Shown here piece by piece: positions 1 to 12,000 of a stretch of DNA of 64,000 nt (within the stretch, counting starts at the first letter, position 1; the number at the start of each line of letters is the position of its first letter). Under the pieces are notes generated by a model. That model saw nothing but the letters and a program-made list of their open reading frames with translations, was not told where the DNA came from and did no database searches. The position numbers and the translations under genes are program-made. Location: positions 620,001 through 684,000 of the forward strand of contig JAPYXD010000382.1 in assembly GCA_030998225.1 (NCBI GenBank), written 5' to 3'. This stretch comes from Diplolepis rosae. Taxonomy: Eukaryota > Arthropoda > Insecta > Hymenoptera > Diplolepididae.

Positions 1-253
1 AAATAAACACAAGGATACAAATATTTATAGAATCTCGAAATTTTAATTATTGACTATACTTATGTCCCCAACCTATGAATGTAAGTATCCTGATGATACC
101 TTCAGAGTGGAGCCCGAAAAATTAGGAAAAATGATTAGCAGATTCAATATATTTGAAAGAATCTATCTTTTTATGCAAATTATTGTACATCTTTCTTTAA
201 TGAATGCAAAAATATTACGTTTTCAATTATACATTTATTCAATTAATTTGCAG

Positions 254-1422
254 AAGTTTTACACAGAAAAGACAAGGAAAGTCTTCAATTGGAGGAAGAT
301 GCATTGGCCTCCGCTGCTTATGCAGATTTTTCTGACCAACGAATGGATTCATGCAATACACGAAAGTCAGGCGAGAAGCAAGACAAGCCTTTGACAAAAT
401 TGGTTACCGATGAGTCTGGTCACATGGAATTTTGGCAGCAAGCAATCACGAAAATCGGAAACATGCGATATGTTGACAAGAATACTTTTAAACCTCTTCC
501 AAATCCTCCATCCCTGGTAAATTGGAGATATACTCTTCATGGAATTCGGGAGCTGTGGAGAACTGTGAAAAAGAAAGGTTTTAGGTACCTTCAGACGGGT
601 TACGTAAATCAAGATCCCTTGGAAAATTTTTTTGGGGCTTTGCGAAGTTACGGGAGACGTTATGTTACTCCAACCTGCTGGCAATCCGAAGGGGTTTACA
701 AATCTTTGCTTGTTAACAATTTGGTATCAAAGCACTCCAGTGGAGCAAATTGCTTAGACGACAAGGGAAAGTCTATTAACTTATTAACAGTTTTATCCAA
801 AGCTGAAAACCTAAATACTGAGAATTCAGGAAATAGGTCTCACGAATTTGACGAACCGGAACATGCAATTCAGAAACAAGCAGCGGAAAATAAGTCCTCC
901 TTCGCATTACTATGCCGTATACAGTCTGCGGGAAACTTTGCAAAAACCGTGCTAAAGCAAGTACAAGGCGTTAAGAGCTGTGAAAATTGCAACCAAACTT
1001 TCTTCTGTGATGATCCGCAAAGAAATGAGTACATTTCCTTAATGAGAAAACACAAATGTGAAGTTTTAAATACAACAGCTGCGGATTATTTCGAACGAGG
1101 CTACACACAAGCAGGAAATGTCGTCAATCGACAGTTACAGCGTCGATCTTGGAAGCCTTTCTTAAGGCAACGTTTAATAAAGTTTTTAATCAGCGAGAAA
1201 AAAGTAGATTTTGAATGGATTTCCTGCAGCGAACATCGTTTGGACGTTCAGAAAAAATTTGTAGAAAACATTGTGCATCATAACATTTTAAGATGGTGCA
1301 TTCATATTAACCGACTATTAAGTGGAAGAACGTCCGTCCATAGAGGAACTTTTCTAGAAATCCAAGCTCTTAAAAAATATTCAAATACACTTAAAAGAAA
1401 GGCTGGAGTTCAAAAACAGTAA
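254..1422 (+). CDS. P-element / THAP9-like transposase, C-terminal exon (5' part outside window)
   Basis: The frame is open from a clear acceptor (poly-pyrimidine tract ending in AG at 252-253) to a TAA at 1420-1422, about 388 codons. The peptide carries the P-superfamily signature NQDPLENFFGALRSYG near nt 606-650, preceded by an LHGIRELWRTVKKKGF segment and followed by a Cys-rich CENCNQTFF stretch, as in the C-terminal half of P/THAP9 transposases. The N-terminal THAP finger and the first catalytic residues are not in the window and would lie upstream. A possible AATAAA polyadenylation signal is at 1436-1441. There is no internal stop, so this exon is well preserved. It lies on the same strand as RFC2 but shows no sign of being spliced to it. 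Family call confident; whether the whole element is functional is unknown. Confidence 0.78.
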
Positions 1423-3781
1423 GATCTTTCATCTAAATAAAATCCCTTTGTGTTTATTTCATAAAGTTGATTATTAATAATATATTTTTTTTGCAGGAAA
1501 CAAAGACAAGATGGATGATTCCGAACGTGACAGAAATTTAATGAAAAATACACGAATCCCTGAATCCACTGGAGATTTTTACGCGGAGAATTTGCATTTC
1601 TTTCTTTCGAACAGGAAAGTAAATTATTACAGAAGTAAATTATGTGAGCCTCATTTTAAGTTTACTCAGGCCTCACAGACCGGTCCCTATATCCCCTATT
1701 GTCCTCTATATTCAGTTCAGGTCCTTAAAGTCCCCTATTTTCAAGATTTGATCCCTAAAGTACCTTATTTTCAGCCATTAGTGTACATTTTTTAAAATTT
1801 GTATAAAATTCTTCGTTTTCTTCGATTTTGATTCTCAGTTTTTGTAACACCATAAATGCTGAAAATTGTTTAAGGCTGTGGTAAATAATTATAATCTGTT
1901 TTACGATGTAATGATATATATCAACAAACCTGATCTTCATAATAATAGGTAAAACCATCTCAATAATGATATAAATATCATTCGGAATTTAAAAGACCCA
2001 AGAATTTAAAAATAAGTCCATATATGTAACCATTACAGTATTAGTATTGTTTTAGTAATTTATTTAAACTTAAAATGAAGTCAAGAAAACTCATATTGTG
2101 TTATTAGAAGTATACTTATTAATGAAAAGACTGAAATTTAAAGAAGTCACATTCATACATAATAGCTTTAAATTACATTAGAGTTATATAGATGTGAGCG
2201 GATTTCGTCGAAATTAATCGTAAGGATACTAAATGTATAGCATGTGAGATTGCCTATAAGTACCTTTCTTGAACCAAAGTATAAAACATCTAACAAAATG
2301 AAATTTTTTTGAGAGTTAATTGAAATTTAAATTAATTAGACTTACATACATAGTCGTGATATATAGGTAATTTCCTATTTAATACTAAAAATACTCATGT
2401 CCGAAAATTTGTGAAGTGCAGTTGTGTACGAAAATATGAATATATTTATTATTCACTAAAATAAAAAGTATTATGTCTTTATTTACCTTTTATTAAGAGT
2501 TTATTCTTTTCAAAACCTTTCAATTTCTTATTTTTGTGTTCATGTCTGAAATAAGTAAAATTTATTTTTTAAAATTTAAACATCAAAAGTCTTGATAAAT
2601 GTGTTACAAAAAATTTGAAAAATCTATACAGGATTTAGATTTCACATAAAATTTTTAGACACAATAATAATTTGGAACTCGCAATTGTAAAATCCATATT
2701 ATGAAAATATACAACACAGAAAATAAATAACCTTTCTAATGTTTTTACACAAGATACTTTTTGATAATAATGCAATTTTTTAATGTACATTTAAAAATTT
2801 AGCTTCATTAAACTTCATACAAAGTTATAATGAAAATGTATACGTAATACAATTTAATAATTATATTATATATATATATATATCAATAATCATAGTTATA
2901 ATAATTGATTAATTATAAAAATTTCTCAAAATATTTTATAAATAATTTATGAAAAAAGTTGATTCTTTTTACTTGAGTAGGGCTCAAAAATTTTATTGAC
3001 GGCACTTACTCTCACAAGCTCTGAATAACCCTTACAGTCACTATATAAGAAATTTCCAAGTTTTATGTCTTATCATTGTAAGCGAGCGTGTGCGTGATTC
3101 GACGAAAGCGTATCCGTACTATATATTTAGTGTAGTTATTAGGTTTATAAATGTAAGTTTATATGATTAAGTGTAATTGTAATTAAAAATATGATTGGCT
3201 ACGACTGAAAGGTGTTGAATATATATTTGTATGCTGTTTTATGTATGTATGTTTAGGATGACTATATAAGTCAATATCTCGCGATAAGACTTTTTTTTTT
3301 TATTTAAATTTATTATTTCATTGCCAGTTGAAATAATACAGCCGATGCTCATTTTACTCAACTACGGTTTGAAGCTCCTCAAGCGTCGGTGATATATTTA
3401 TACATTTCAGGTTAACCCACTGACGCATTGTGATGCCCTGTCGTCGACAACGTTTTACTCATCTCCTTACTATTTCCTATATAACACTTATTGATATTCA
3501 CTTTGGGTGAATTAAATATTTATCAAATTCATTTTACCCGACTAGGATTTAATAAATGTTCAAATGTCCTTAAGTCCCAAGTTTTATCGACAGAGTTGAG
3601 TAAAATTACTTCAACTATTTTTCTCCGTGTAATAGTACAGTATTTAACTGTTCATTGTGATTCATATTTAAAAATTCTTGTTGTATTTTTATTCTTTCAA
3701 AAATTATTTTCAACTTTAAATCATTTAAAATTATGAAATGAATTTCATACAATATATTTCAAAATTTTCCGCTCTTTAGAA
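1423..3781. other. AT-rich stretch without recognised gene
   Basis: I see no convincing coding exon. There is a small diverged duplication of a 27-base unit near 1719-1775, a TA-dinucleotide run near 2866-2883, and a TATATAAG-like sequence near 3043 with no identifiable downstream gene. The small open frame at 1511-1795 follows an acceptor-like site but has no recognisable domain. Confidence 0.5.
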
Positions 3782-3904
3782 TACATCGGGTTGGGGGGAC
3801 GGGGGTTTCGTTTGCATTGATATTAGTTGTTGCTATCAAAACTTGGCGGCGCTGATGCTCATTTTCACTTTTTTAAGTACCCTCCTAAAATACATGGTAG
3901 TGGC

Positions 3905-4965
3905 CGCACTGTGGTTGGTAGCGGGTCGTTCCCTCATCATGACAAGAGTTTTATAGTCTCTGTCACAGACTTATTGTTGTTTAATAAAGGTATATTTTTA
4001 ATGTTAAATCAGTAACTAGTTATTTCTGGCTGACTTGGGAAAGTGGGTTCCCACAATTATTATACCAAATACCTACACTGGTGACCCCGACGTGATGAAA
4101 TTACCACTGTTGAAAGAAAACGACGCTACTTGTATATAATGGCGTCTTTAGTCAGCCGTCAACGCTTCTGATTTTTATCGTATGGAACGACCACGAAGGA
4201 ATAACAAGGAGACCAAACTGCCATGGGAAACTTTTCCGAATCTGGCAGGAGCAACGGCACGGTAAGTGCCCGGCTTGTAAGTTGGAAGTAGTGAAAGGAG
4301 AGCGCAAGTGCGCAGTTGTCCTCTTCTTACTCACGGGAAAATGTGCGAGTGAGACAAACTTGTCAAATTAATCTAAGCCAGAGTTGTTATGCAACCCGGT
4401 GCGCGACACGACATAGCTAAGAAAAAAATTTATTATATTAAATGCATTATATTATATTACATGCGATCTTCAAAATCTTGAAAATTTCTCGGATTAAATT
4501 CCCTCACCTTTAAAGGAAAAAACTATTCAACATTATTTAACACACCATTTACGATGTAATAACAAATACCATAATTTCAATTTCAATATTTACAATCTTA
4601 TATTCGATATATACTTACCACTTTTATAATGCACTCCTTTAGCGTTATAGAAGTCCTGAGATAATATATATATTTTTTTTAAACTAAATTGAAATTGAAC
4701 AAATATCTGCCGCTTGCAAATGATCAAAAAATCGATCAACATAACCACTCTGGCTTAGATCAATTTGACAATTTGACAGATTCGTCTCACTCGCACATTT
4801 TCTCATGAGTAAGAAGAGGACAACTGCGCACTTGCGCACTCCTTTCCACTACTTCCAACTTACAAGCCGGGCACTTACCGTGCCGTTGCTCCTGCCAAGT
4901 CGCTTACATGGAGATAGGTCTCCTTATTATTCCTTCGTGGGAACGACCCGCTACCAACTGACGCC
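3905..4965. repeat. Foldback (inverted-repeat) element, partly disrupted
   Basis: A long imperfect inverted repeat pairs 4184-4398 with 4735-4953; both arms contain the same Cys/Pro/Leu-rich-looking segment in opposite orientation, e.g. TAAGAAGAGGACAACTGCGC on the + strand of the right arm. An outer portion (3918-3935, GTAGCGGGTCGTTCC) pairs with 4939-4953, so about 250 bases at 3936-4183 appear inserted in the left arm. The loop at 4400-4730 is AT-rich. It is probably a non-autonomous foldback element or two head-to-head copies of one repeat. Terminal duplication not found. Confidence 0.6.
4079..4096 (+). other. LTR-retrotransposon primer-binding-site-like remnant
   Basis: TGGTGACCCCGACGTGAT resembles the tRNA primer-binding site that follows the 5' LTR of insect Gypsy and BEL/Pao elements. 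It comes straight after an LTR-end-like ACCTACAC. No gag or pol is visible, so only a short 5' fragment (part of 3936-4183) would be present, lying inside the left arm of the foldback element. Confidence 0.4.
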
Positions 4966-5040
4966 AAAGCATGGCCGCCGTTGGGGCATGGACTATAAAA
5001 GAAGTTTAAGATGGCGAAGTCGAGGTTTACGATAACGAAT

Positions 5041-5245
5041 GGTCGCTACAAGCGTGCCGCGTGCAGCGCCGCTCTGGTGAGAAAACTTCGCACATAGAAA
5101 CTATAATCACTAAGGAACCGCCATTTTGTTTTTAGTCGGACAGAGCTGGTCAGCACCCTTGTGAAGTGTAAAGGTGCTATTCACATTCGCAAATCTCCAA
5201 TGCCATTGTCTGGATAAATGTACTAGTTTAGAAAAAGTCTCTATT
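5041..5245 (+). promoter_or_regulatory. Presumed RFC2 promoter / 5' UTR region
   Basis: This is the non-repetitive, relatively GC-rich stretch between the foldback element and the MITE that abuts RFC2 exon 1. It contains CCGCCATTTTG at 5118-5128, a YY1/Pho-like site typical of TATA-less housekeeping promoters. No TATA box stands out. The call rests mainly on position, since the sequence after 5246 belongs to an insertion. Confidence 0.3.
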
Positions 5246-5253
5246 AGTAAATG

Positions 5254-5934
5254 CACGCCATGCCCGCGTAATGCTTAGTGGTGGCCCAACATAGATTTCG
5301 TCAGAGCCATCTGGCGTAAGCTCAAAACCCTAAAAGAAGATAATAGATGACCTTTCAGATCATATTGAGATCATGTTCAGATAATTCAGGAAATAATTAA
5401 ATCGGAATAAACTTTGAGGTTAAAAAAAATTATGTAAGTAATTATTATCGAGTAATTATTCGAATCGTATTGTTAATCTTGCTTTTTGTGATTGCAGTTT
5501 CCTGATGAGTGCATCCTCACATACATGGAGTTTTAATTGTGTATCGCAGAGTACTGTCAGGCTAAACACAAATAGAGATGATCACCCAAGCGTCCCAAAA
5601 TTACAAATATATACATTGAAATAATAATACTCCATGTATGTAAGGATGCACTTATCAGAAAAATGCAATCACAAAAAGCAAGTTTATCAATGCGATTCGA
5701 ATACTTACTTAATAATAATTACTTAAATAGTTTTATTAAACCTCTAAGTTTATTCCTATCCTTCAGCATCTTAGCACATTTTAGAGACCATTAGCAGCCA
5801 TTAGTGATGCAACTTTGGTGCGGTGGTCAGCGGGGTGAGGTTTAAGAAATTATACTTCGGCGCCATCTGGCGTAAGCTCAAAACAGGATCAAAGTATAGT
5901 GGCCGCTATCGCCTATGCTCGCGAATACGGCCTG
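5254..5934. mobile_element. Hairpin MITE, copy 1 (abuts RFC2 start codon)
   Basis: This 0.68-kb element is repeated nearly identically at 21330-22020. It starts GCCATGCCCGCGTAATGC and ends GCTCGCGAATACGGCC, which form imperfect terminal inverted repeats. Internally two arms (about 5430-5530 and 5630-5740) fold back on each other around TTGTGATTGCAG and its complement. A direct repeat of GCCATCTGGCGTAAGCTC lies near both ends. The octamer AGTAAATG at 5246-5253 and 5935-5942 is a plausible target duplication. No coding capacity. The 8-11-bp duplications and long fold-back arms would suit a Mutator-like or Foldback-type non-autonomous transposon, but the superfamily is not certain. Confidence 0.72.
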
Positions 5935-5957
5935 AGTAAATGTTGCAGACCCACCAA

Positions 5958-6073
5958 ATGTCAGTGTCAGAAGAAAACGTTAATGAGCCGATGGAAGTTG
6001 AAATTGTTTCATCGAAAAAAAAAATTAACGAATCGAAAATAAATTTTTCTCAAAAATCACCTAACATACCCTG
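5958..6073 (+). CDS. RFC2: RFC2 exon 1 (residues 1-38 plus two bases)
   Basis: Encodes the acidic then basic N-terminal tail ([19 protein letters not shown]...) ending in NIP and TG of the Trp codon, followed by a consensus donor GTAAGT at 6074. The tail is poorly conserved in RFC2 proteins. I assign the exon because the donor phase matches exon 2 exactly, it supplies the Pro-Trp that precedes the EKYRP motif in this family, and the joined length fits the family. It starts only 15 bases after the MITE target duplication. Confidence 0.85.
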
Positions 6074-9000
6074 GTAAGTAATACTTTCATTTCTGGATGA
6101 GCTTAGCATGTATGTTCTTGGATTAGGTTATATATTTTGAAATATTTTGTTATCTACCAATTTTAATCCAACCGAATGTTTAAATAAATTATTACTGGCT
6201 TTTTTTTCTTTTATGAAAATTAAATTAGTCTCCTATGAATGCTGGAAGGAAACAATTTTTTTCATATGTTTAGGACGTTCATTAGAAAGTTTACCCAGTT
6301 GAAAACCGCTACATGAGAACTCATATGTTTGATTCTCCACATACAGGGCTTTTCTATCTAGAGACGGTAATAACTAAACCAAAAAGTATTTTTTAAATGG
6401 AATCTTGTGAACTTCTATATTTTGGCACAATTGAAATATGCATATAGTTCTGAGCGTTCATTGAACATTAAAACAAACTTCTTTTCTATGATGCTTGAAT
6501 TTGTACCACTTACTCGTTGCTTGGTGTAAGACCAATAAGACAAAGAAACGTGCGTACGGAAGAAGCCAGCCACCGAAACCATCAATTAAAATGACAATTT
6601 TGTGACGTTTTTGAAAGAAATGGTTCTGTCAATGCCAACAACTCCATAAAATGAAAATGTAATAAATGAAATAAGGCCAAAAATATTGAAAAAAGTTGTA
6701 AAAAATTTGACTGATCGGACGCGCATCTTAACGATTAGTCGTGGTGGTCACGTGTTGGATATCATTTTTATAACATAAATAGCATTGAATTTACTTTCAC
6801 AAAAATTAAAAAAAAACATTCTATCAAGTTTTTTGCGTTTTATTACAATTTGAAGTTCTCAAGCACTTAAAGAAACACCCTTCATTAATGAAATTTCTAA
6901 TAAAAATGAAAAAGTATATTATTTTTCTACAAAACGTTTATATTTTGTCATATTAAGATTGATATGTAAATATTTTTTGGATTCTTTTGCTTTGCTTTTC
7001 ATCAGAGCTCATCAACCAAATAATCGCAAATAAAAAATGTAAGCAAGTACCACGGGTGCTTCAAATAATATCTAAGCGTATTTACTTTTAGAAACTCTTT
7101 TAGTGTAGCCGATGAACTTATTTAATATGACAACGAAAAATTTACAACACTTTTGCAAAAAAAGTTACTCTGGCCAAAATTGCCTTATATGCGGAGAATC
7201 ACCTACTTAGAAATTGATGTGGGAACCCTTGCAAGATCCTATGTGGATCCCTGTTCGAATTTACTATCATGTTGTCAGAATGAAAACCGATGAAGGATTC
7301 CATATTGTTTTTGACTTTGTTTCCGATATAGAAGACTACGATTTTAGTAAGTTATCCTACGTATATAGGGTGCCATTGTTACTTACCGAGCAAAGGCGAG
7401 GGTAGTTTGGATTTTTTATATTAAGGGATGAAAGTTTAGCTGATTAACCCTTTAAGACCTGAAATATTTCCACCGATTCAAGTTACGATCATTTTTGGCA
7501 TTAGAGGGTATCTCGGCTTACTAATTTCGAATGTGCCAATTTAAAAAATGTTTTAAATTAAAAATGGCGGATTTCATATGGCAGACTAAAAATGTAAGAA
7601 TCAAAAAGATTTGCATGAAACATGGTACTATGCAATTTTGAGTCCCTCAGGTCTCGAATGTGAAGGCCGAATTTTAAATTCGAAATCGCAGATTGAATAT
7701 GGTGGACAACAAATTTTAATTAGAGCGATTCAAATAAATTTAGTACTCTTGGGTTTTTGGGTCCTCTAATTTCAAAACGGGAGTCCAAATCCCAAAATTT
7801 AAAATTGTGGATCAAATATGGTGGACCAAAAAGGTGAAAATCAGAATGATTTGAATGAAAGTTTGTACAAGGAGTTTTTTTTCTCACTAGTTACGGATTC
7901 GAAATTTTTAAACTCATAATAATAAATGTCGGATACAATATGGTGGACTGAAATGGTATTAATCAAACTGGTTTCAATGAAAGTTGCTGTTCCGTTTTTT
8001 TTTTAGTACGAATCCGATGTCAAGTTTCTATAATATTACGAAATTTCATCTCTTATCGATTTTTTTTTAATAAAGACAGATTTTTTAAAAACGAAATGCA
8101 AAATATCAATTCCTTCTTAAGGGAGTTACTCACCTACCCACCTAGTCAAAACAGGGTTAAACACGCAGGTTGACTACAGTAGTACTTGATCTGGCAACTT
8201 CGCATCTTGTTTGTTCGTCTGCGCACAGGTGTACAGTCGCACATACGGTCACGTCAGTACCTAAGAAATGTTTCTGAGACATGAAATTATACAATGAATT
8301 AAAAAGTTTCACATTCGTCCAAATGAGGAAAAACATGATTGCCTCTGACATCACGGTAGCTATGGTTATCGATGCATACAAAGAACATGGTTTTGATGGA
8401 TTATCTCGTTTGTTTGGTGCTGATGAAAACGGGAAAATTCGTGTGACAAATAATAGGAAGGTTAAAAATAAAATCTGTGATTATCTGAAAACAAAATAAC
8501 AATTTATTTTAGTTTAGTTGGTATATATTTATTGTATATGTATCAAATATTCTAAATAATAATTAATGAACGATTGTGATGCTAATAGATATGTACTGAA
8601 AAATTGTTATATCGATTCAAGACTGTGAAAATAAGACAAATTTAGTATGTCATTGAGAAAGATTTTACGTACTACGTGTTATGATATGTATGTAAATAAA
8701 GTTGTTTGTATGTATTTAATTAGTTTATTTATCATACGAATAATTAATATGTTATATTTTATTTATTAAAAACATGATTTTCATAACAAATTTTAATCAC
8801 CAGTTGGTACGAGCTGCTGAATAGATATAACGCATACATTTCAAATTTCGCGCACATAACCTACGAATGCGACGTTGCCACATGCCTAACCAAAGACCAA
8901 AATCACAGCAATTTCCAATCTTCATCGTATTTGTTATTACTTTTAGAACCCATCTTTGAAAGTTATTAAAGTTAATAACTATTCCTGAACATCTTATTTT

Positions 9001-12000
9001 TCTTCTGTTCAAATCCCGTTATGATCTGTTCGTCAGTTGAAAAGATAACAATGATAATACTCGATAACCTCCGCGATTTCTCATAAGAGCCCATGTTGAA
9101 TCAACTAGAGAGGCGCAAAATAGAAATATGAATATCTCACTAAAAAAACTCACCTCAGAATTCGAAATTTCGTACGGATAATTTTTAAATTATATTATAG
9201 CGCTCTGCAAAGTTTAAGATTTTTCTGTTTGTTAATTCTTCATCCTGAGTAACTCCCTTAATACAAGAAGAATATTAGTTAGACGCAGATTTTCGCGATT
9301 TTATCTCCTTAATAGGATATTAAAATGTGGTTTGTTCGTAGGTGGAGCAATTTCAAGTCAATTGAAAAGAGACTATACCCATATACCGCACGAGATAAGT
9401 AAACCAACTCACTATTCCTGACATGTGAAAGCGTTTTCGTATGGATTAGACCGCTGGAAAATGGGGTTTCGGGGTTGCTGATTACAAATCTGTCTGACTC
9501 GATGAGGATTGTCAAGGCCAGGGGTCTTTCTTGTAGGCACCAATCTCTTTGTGACTATTTTGAAAGCGAGATCCCATGGGTTCTTATCGACCTCACTGGC
9601 CAGGTGCTCCCAGCCCTCAAGTCGGCTTTTCGTTTTGGCTTGCCTTAAAGCTGATTTGGCGTTCTTCCATGCTACGAAATCACCTACTATGAGGATTCGC
9701 CCAACAGCCTCACTAAGACTTTCCTCAGGGAGGAGAATCTGAATCTCGAAGACCTCCTAAGTATCATTTGGGGAGAAATAGCAGCTATACACCCACATTC
9801 CAGTTGCCGGCTGAAATAGGTGCAGACACGCGAGTCATGACCATACCCTTTCCTCACTGCCAGCTGAAATACTGCAGTCGTCAACCCACCGAATCGAGTG
9901 TAAAGCCTGCACGGTCCATCAAGGTCGGATTTGCCCAGCGCACCAGGAAGTGCAGCAATGACCCCTTCCTTTTCCACGGTCTCTTCGAGGTACGTAATTT
10001 CAAGGGACCTCTTGAAGATCAAAGGCTGTACTGTTGCCATCTCGCCGATCCCTTGTTCGGGTTTAAAACGGGTGTACCTTCGGACCGCAGCCCTACTCTA
10101 GTTTAATGAGGCCTAAACTCCGCTTAGCCGGTCCTGGAAAACACGGACATACTGGAATCGCTCGGGGCATCACAGATTTCGACCAGTGATCCCAGAACGT
10201 GGGAGCTGTCGGCCCCCACCATAGATGCCTTGAGCTCATTGTGTCTGTGTTCAATACGCACTTCCTGATCAAAATCCCGAAAGAAGGTGCTCGTGATCCC
10301 GTATGACATACACCACCTCGGCATAGCTAGGCTCAAATCACCCTCACCTCCTTATGAGTTAGAGAGAACACCACTCGGCGGTGGGACAGCCCTAGTGGGC
10401 TCCCATACGGGAACGATCATTTGGACTCAGTTTTGTCGCAGATAAGGTAAACTTACCAGTTTGTAAACAAATCAGTTTGTGGACACTTGTTCATATTTTT
10501 CTCCATTGATATGTTAAATGATAAAAACCTTACGATAATCTTTATAAACATTATCCTGGAATAATAAGAAATAAGATTGAGATGAATTAAAAATTTCAAG
10601 AATTCGAAAGTAATCGAATCTCCAAAGCACAAGAAATACAACAAAGTTTGTACCAAATTCAAAAGTAGAAAAAACCTTGAGAAAACAAACAAAAAAGGAG
10701 GAAAGAAAAAAAAGTTTCCTGTTGGCGTTTCATGGAGAAGGATCTGCGGTCCCTATGGAGGGAGATAGGAGACGCAACATTTGTTGAAATTTTTTTTTTT
10801 TAGTGTTGCAGCTTTGAAGAGGGTGCTGGAAGAGCACCGAAACGTCGGCGAGTAGTTTAAATATTTTGATACTATGTTGTTATTCTACTTTGATTTTGGT
10901 CCAAATTTGGTTGTATTTTTTGTGTTTTGGGGATTCGATTACTTTCAAATTCTTGAAATTTTTAGTTGTGATTTTGTTTGGATGTTGGGAGGAATCCGGG
11001 TTCGTGGTGATACGAGTTCGAGTTCATGTTTAGATTGATATGAGTTGTCGGTGTTAAATTTGAATATTTTTAAAATAATCTGCCGTTTTTTATGCGAGTG
11101 TCACTGTCGGCATAGTGGTAGCAATGAAATCACCTCCATCTTAACAGAAACTGTTTTGACAGTAGACTTACGTTTGTTTATGGGAAACGCACTAAAGTTA
11201 AGGTAAGTTAGTAAAAAAGGCTTTAATAAATCAAGAATGTTTATATTTTACACGAGCGTCGCTGAAAAGTCTTAATTTATTATAATTTATTGTTAAATAC
11301 AGCAGTCTACGAACTGGTACAGAAAATACGTGAATGTACCTGTTTGTAGACAGTCATGTGAAAAAATCAATTCTAGCGTGTTTTATCTCTGTATTTATGT
11401 TTATTCAGTAAATTATTAGTCAATCAACGATTCTCCACTTGTCAACAAATTTTTTTATCGATTATAGCCTCAAAAAGTCAGTAAAAGTCAGCTTAACCTA
11501 TTAGTTATCATATGGCTACTTTTATTTTGCTCCATAAAAACATTTATTACTGAATATTTACTGTTCTATCTTAATTATGTCGCATTATTTTAGCATTATT
11601 ATTATTTTCGAATGATTTTGAGAACTTTCATACAAAAAAGTTGTCGCTTTTCATAAAAATCTAGCACCATCTAAGACAGAAAAATTTGATATACTCCTAA
11701 ACTTTATCACAAGATGTTAATTTATTAAAAAAGGACGAAATTATTAATAATAAAGTGACTGTTTCCATTAAAACATCATGCAAGTTTATATGAATCGTGA
11801 TTAACACAGTAATTCGGAATAAAATTGAGTGTCCACAACCTGGTACATCCATTGCTCAGAAACTGGTGCTGAAAAAAATCTAGTGTTCACAAACTGCTGC
11901 AGCGACACTGCTTGAGAAAAAAAATTCATATTAAATAATAAAAGCCTACAAAGAAGTATATAAAAGTATTTTTCACAACTTCCATGAACACGTATCACAT

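Noticed and set aside
1511..1795. Extra exon of the P-like transposase
   Set aside because: It follows an acceptor-like TTTGCAG, but the preceding exon already ends in a stop and polyadenylation signal, and the peptide has no recognisable domain.
7444..8160. Second TTAA-bounded element (TTAACCCT ... AGGGTTAA)
   Set aside because: Inner terminal sequences do not match beyond CCCT and the interval overlaps the better supported element starting at 8121.
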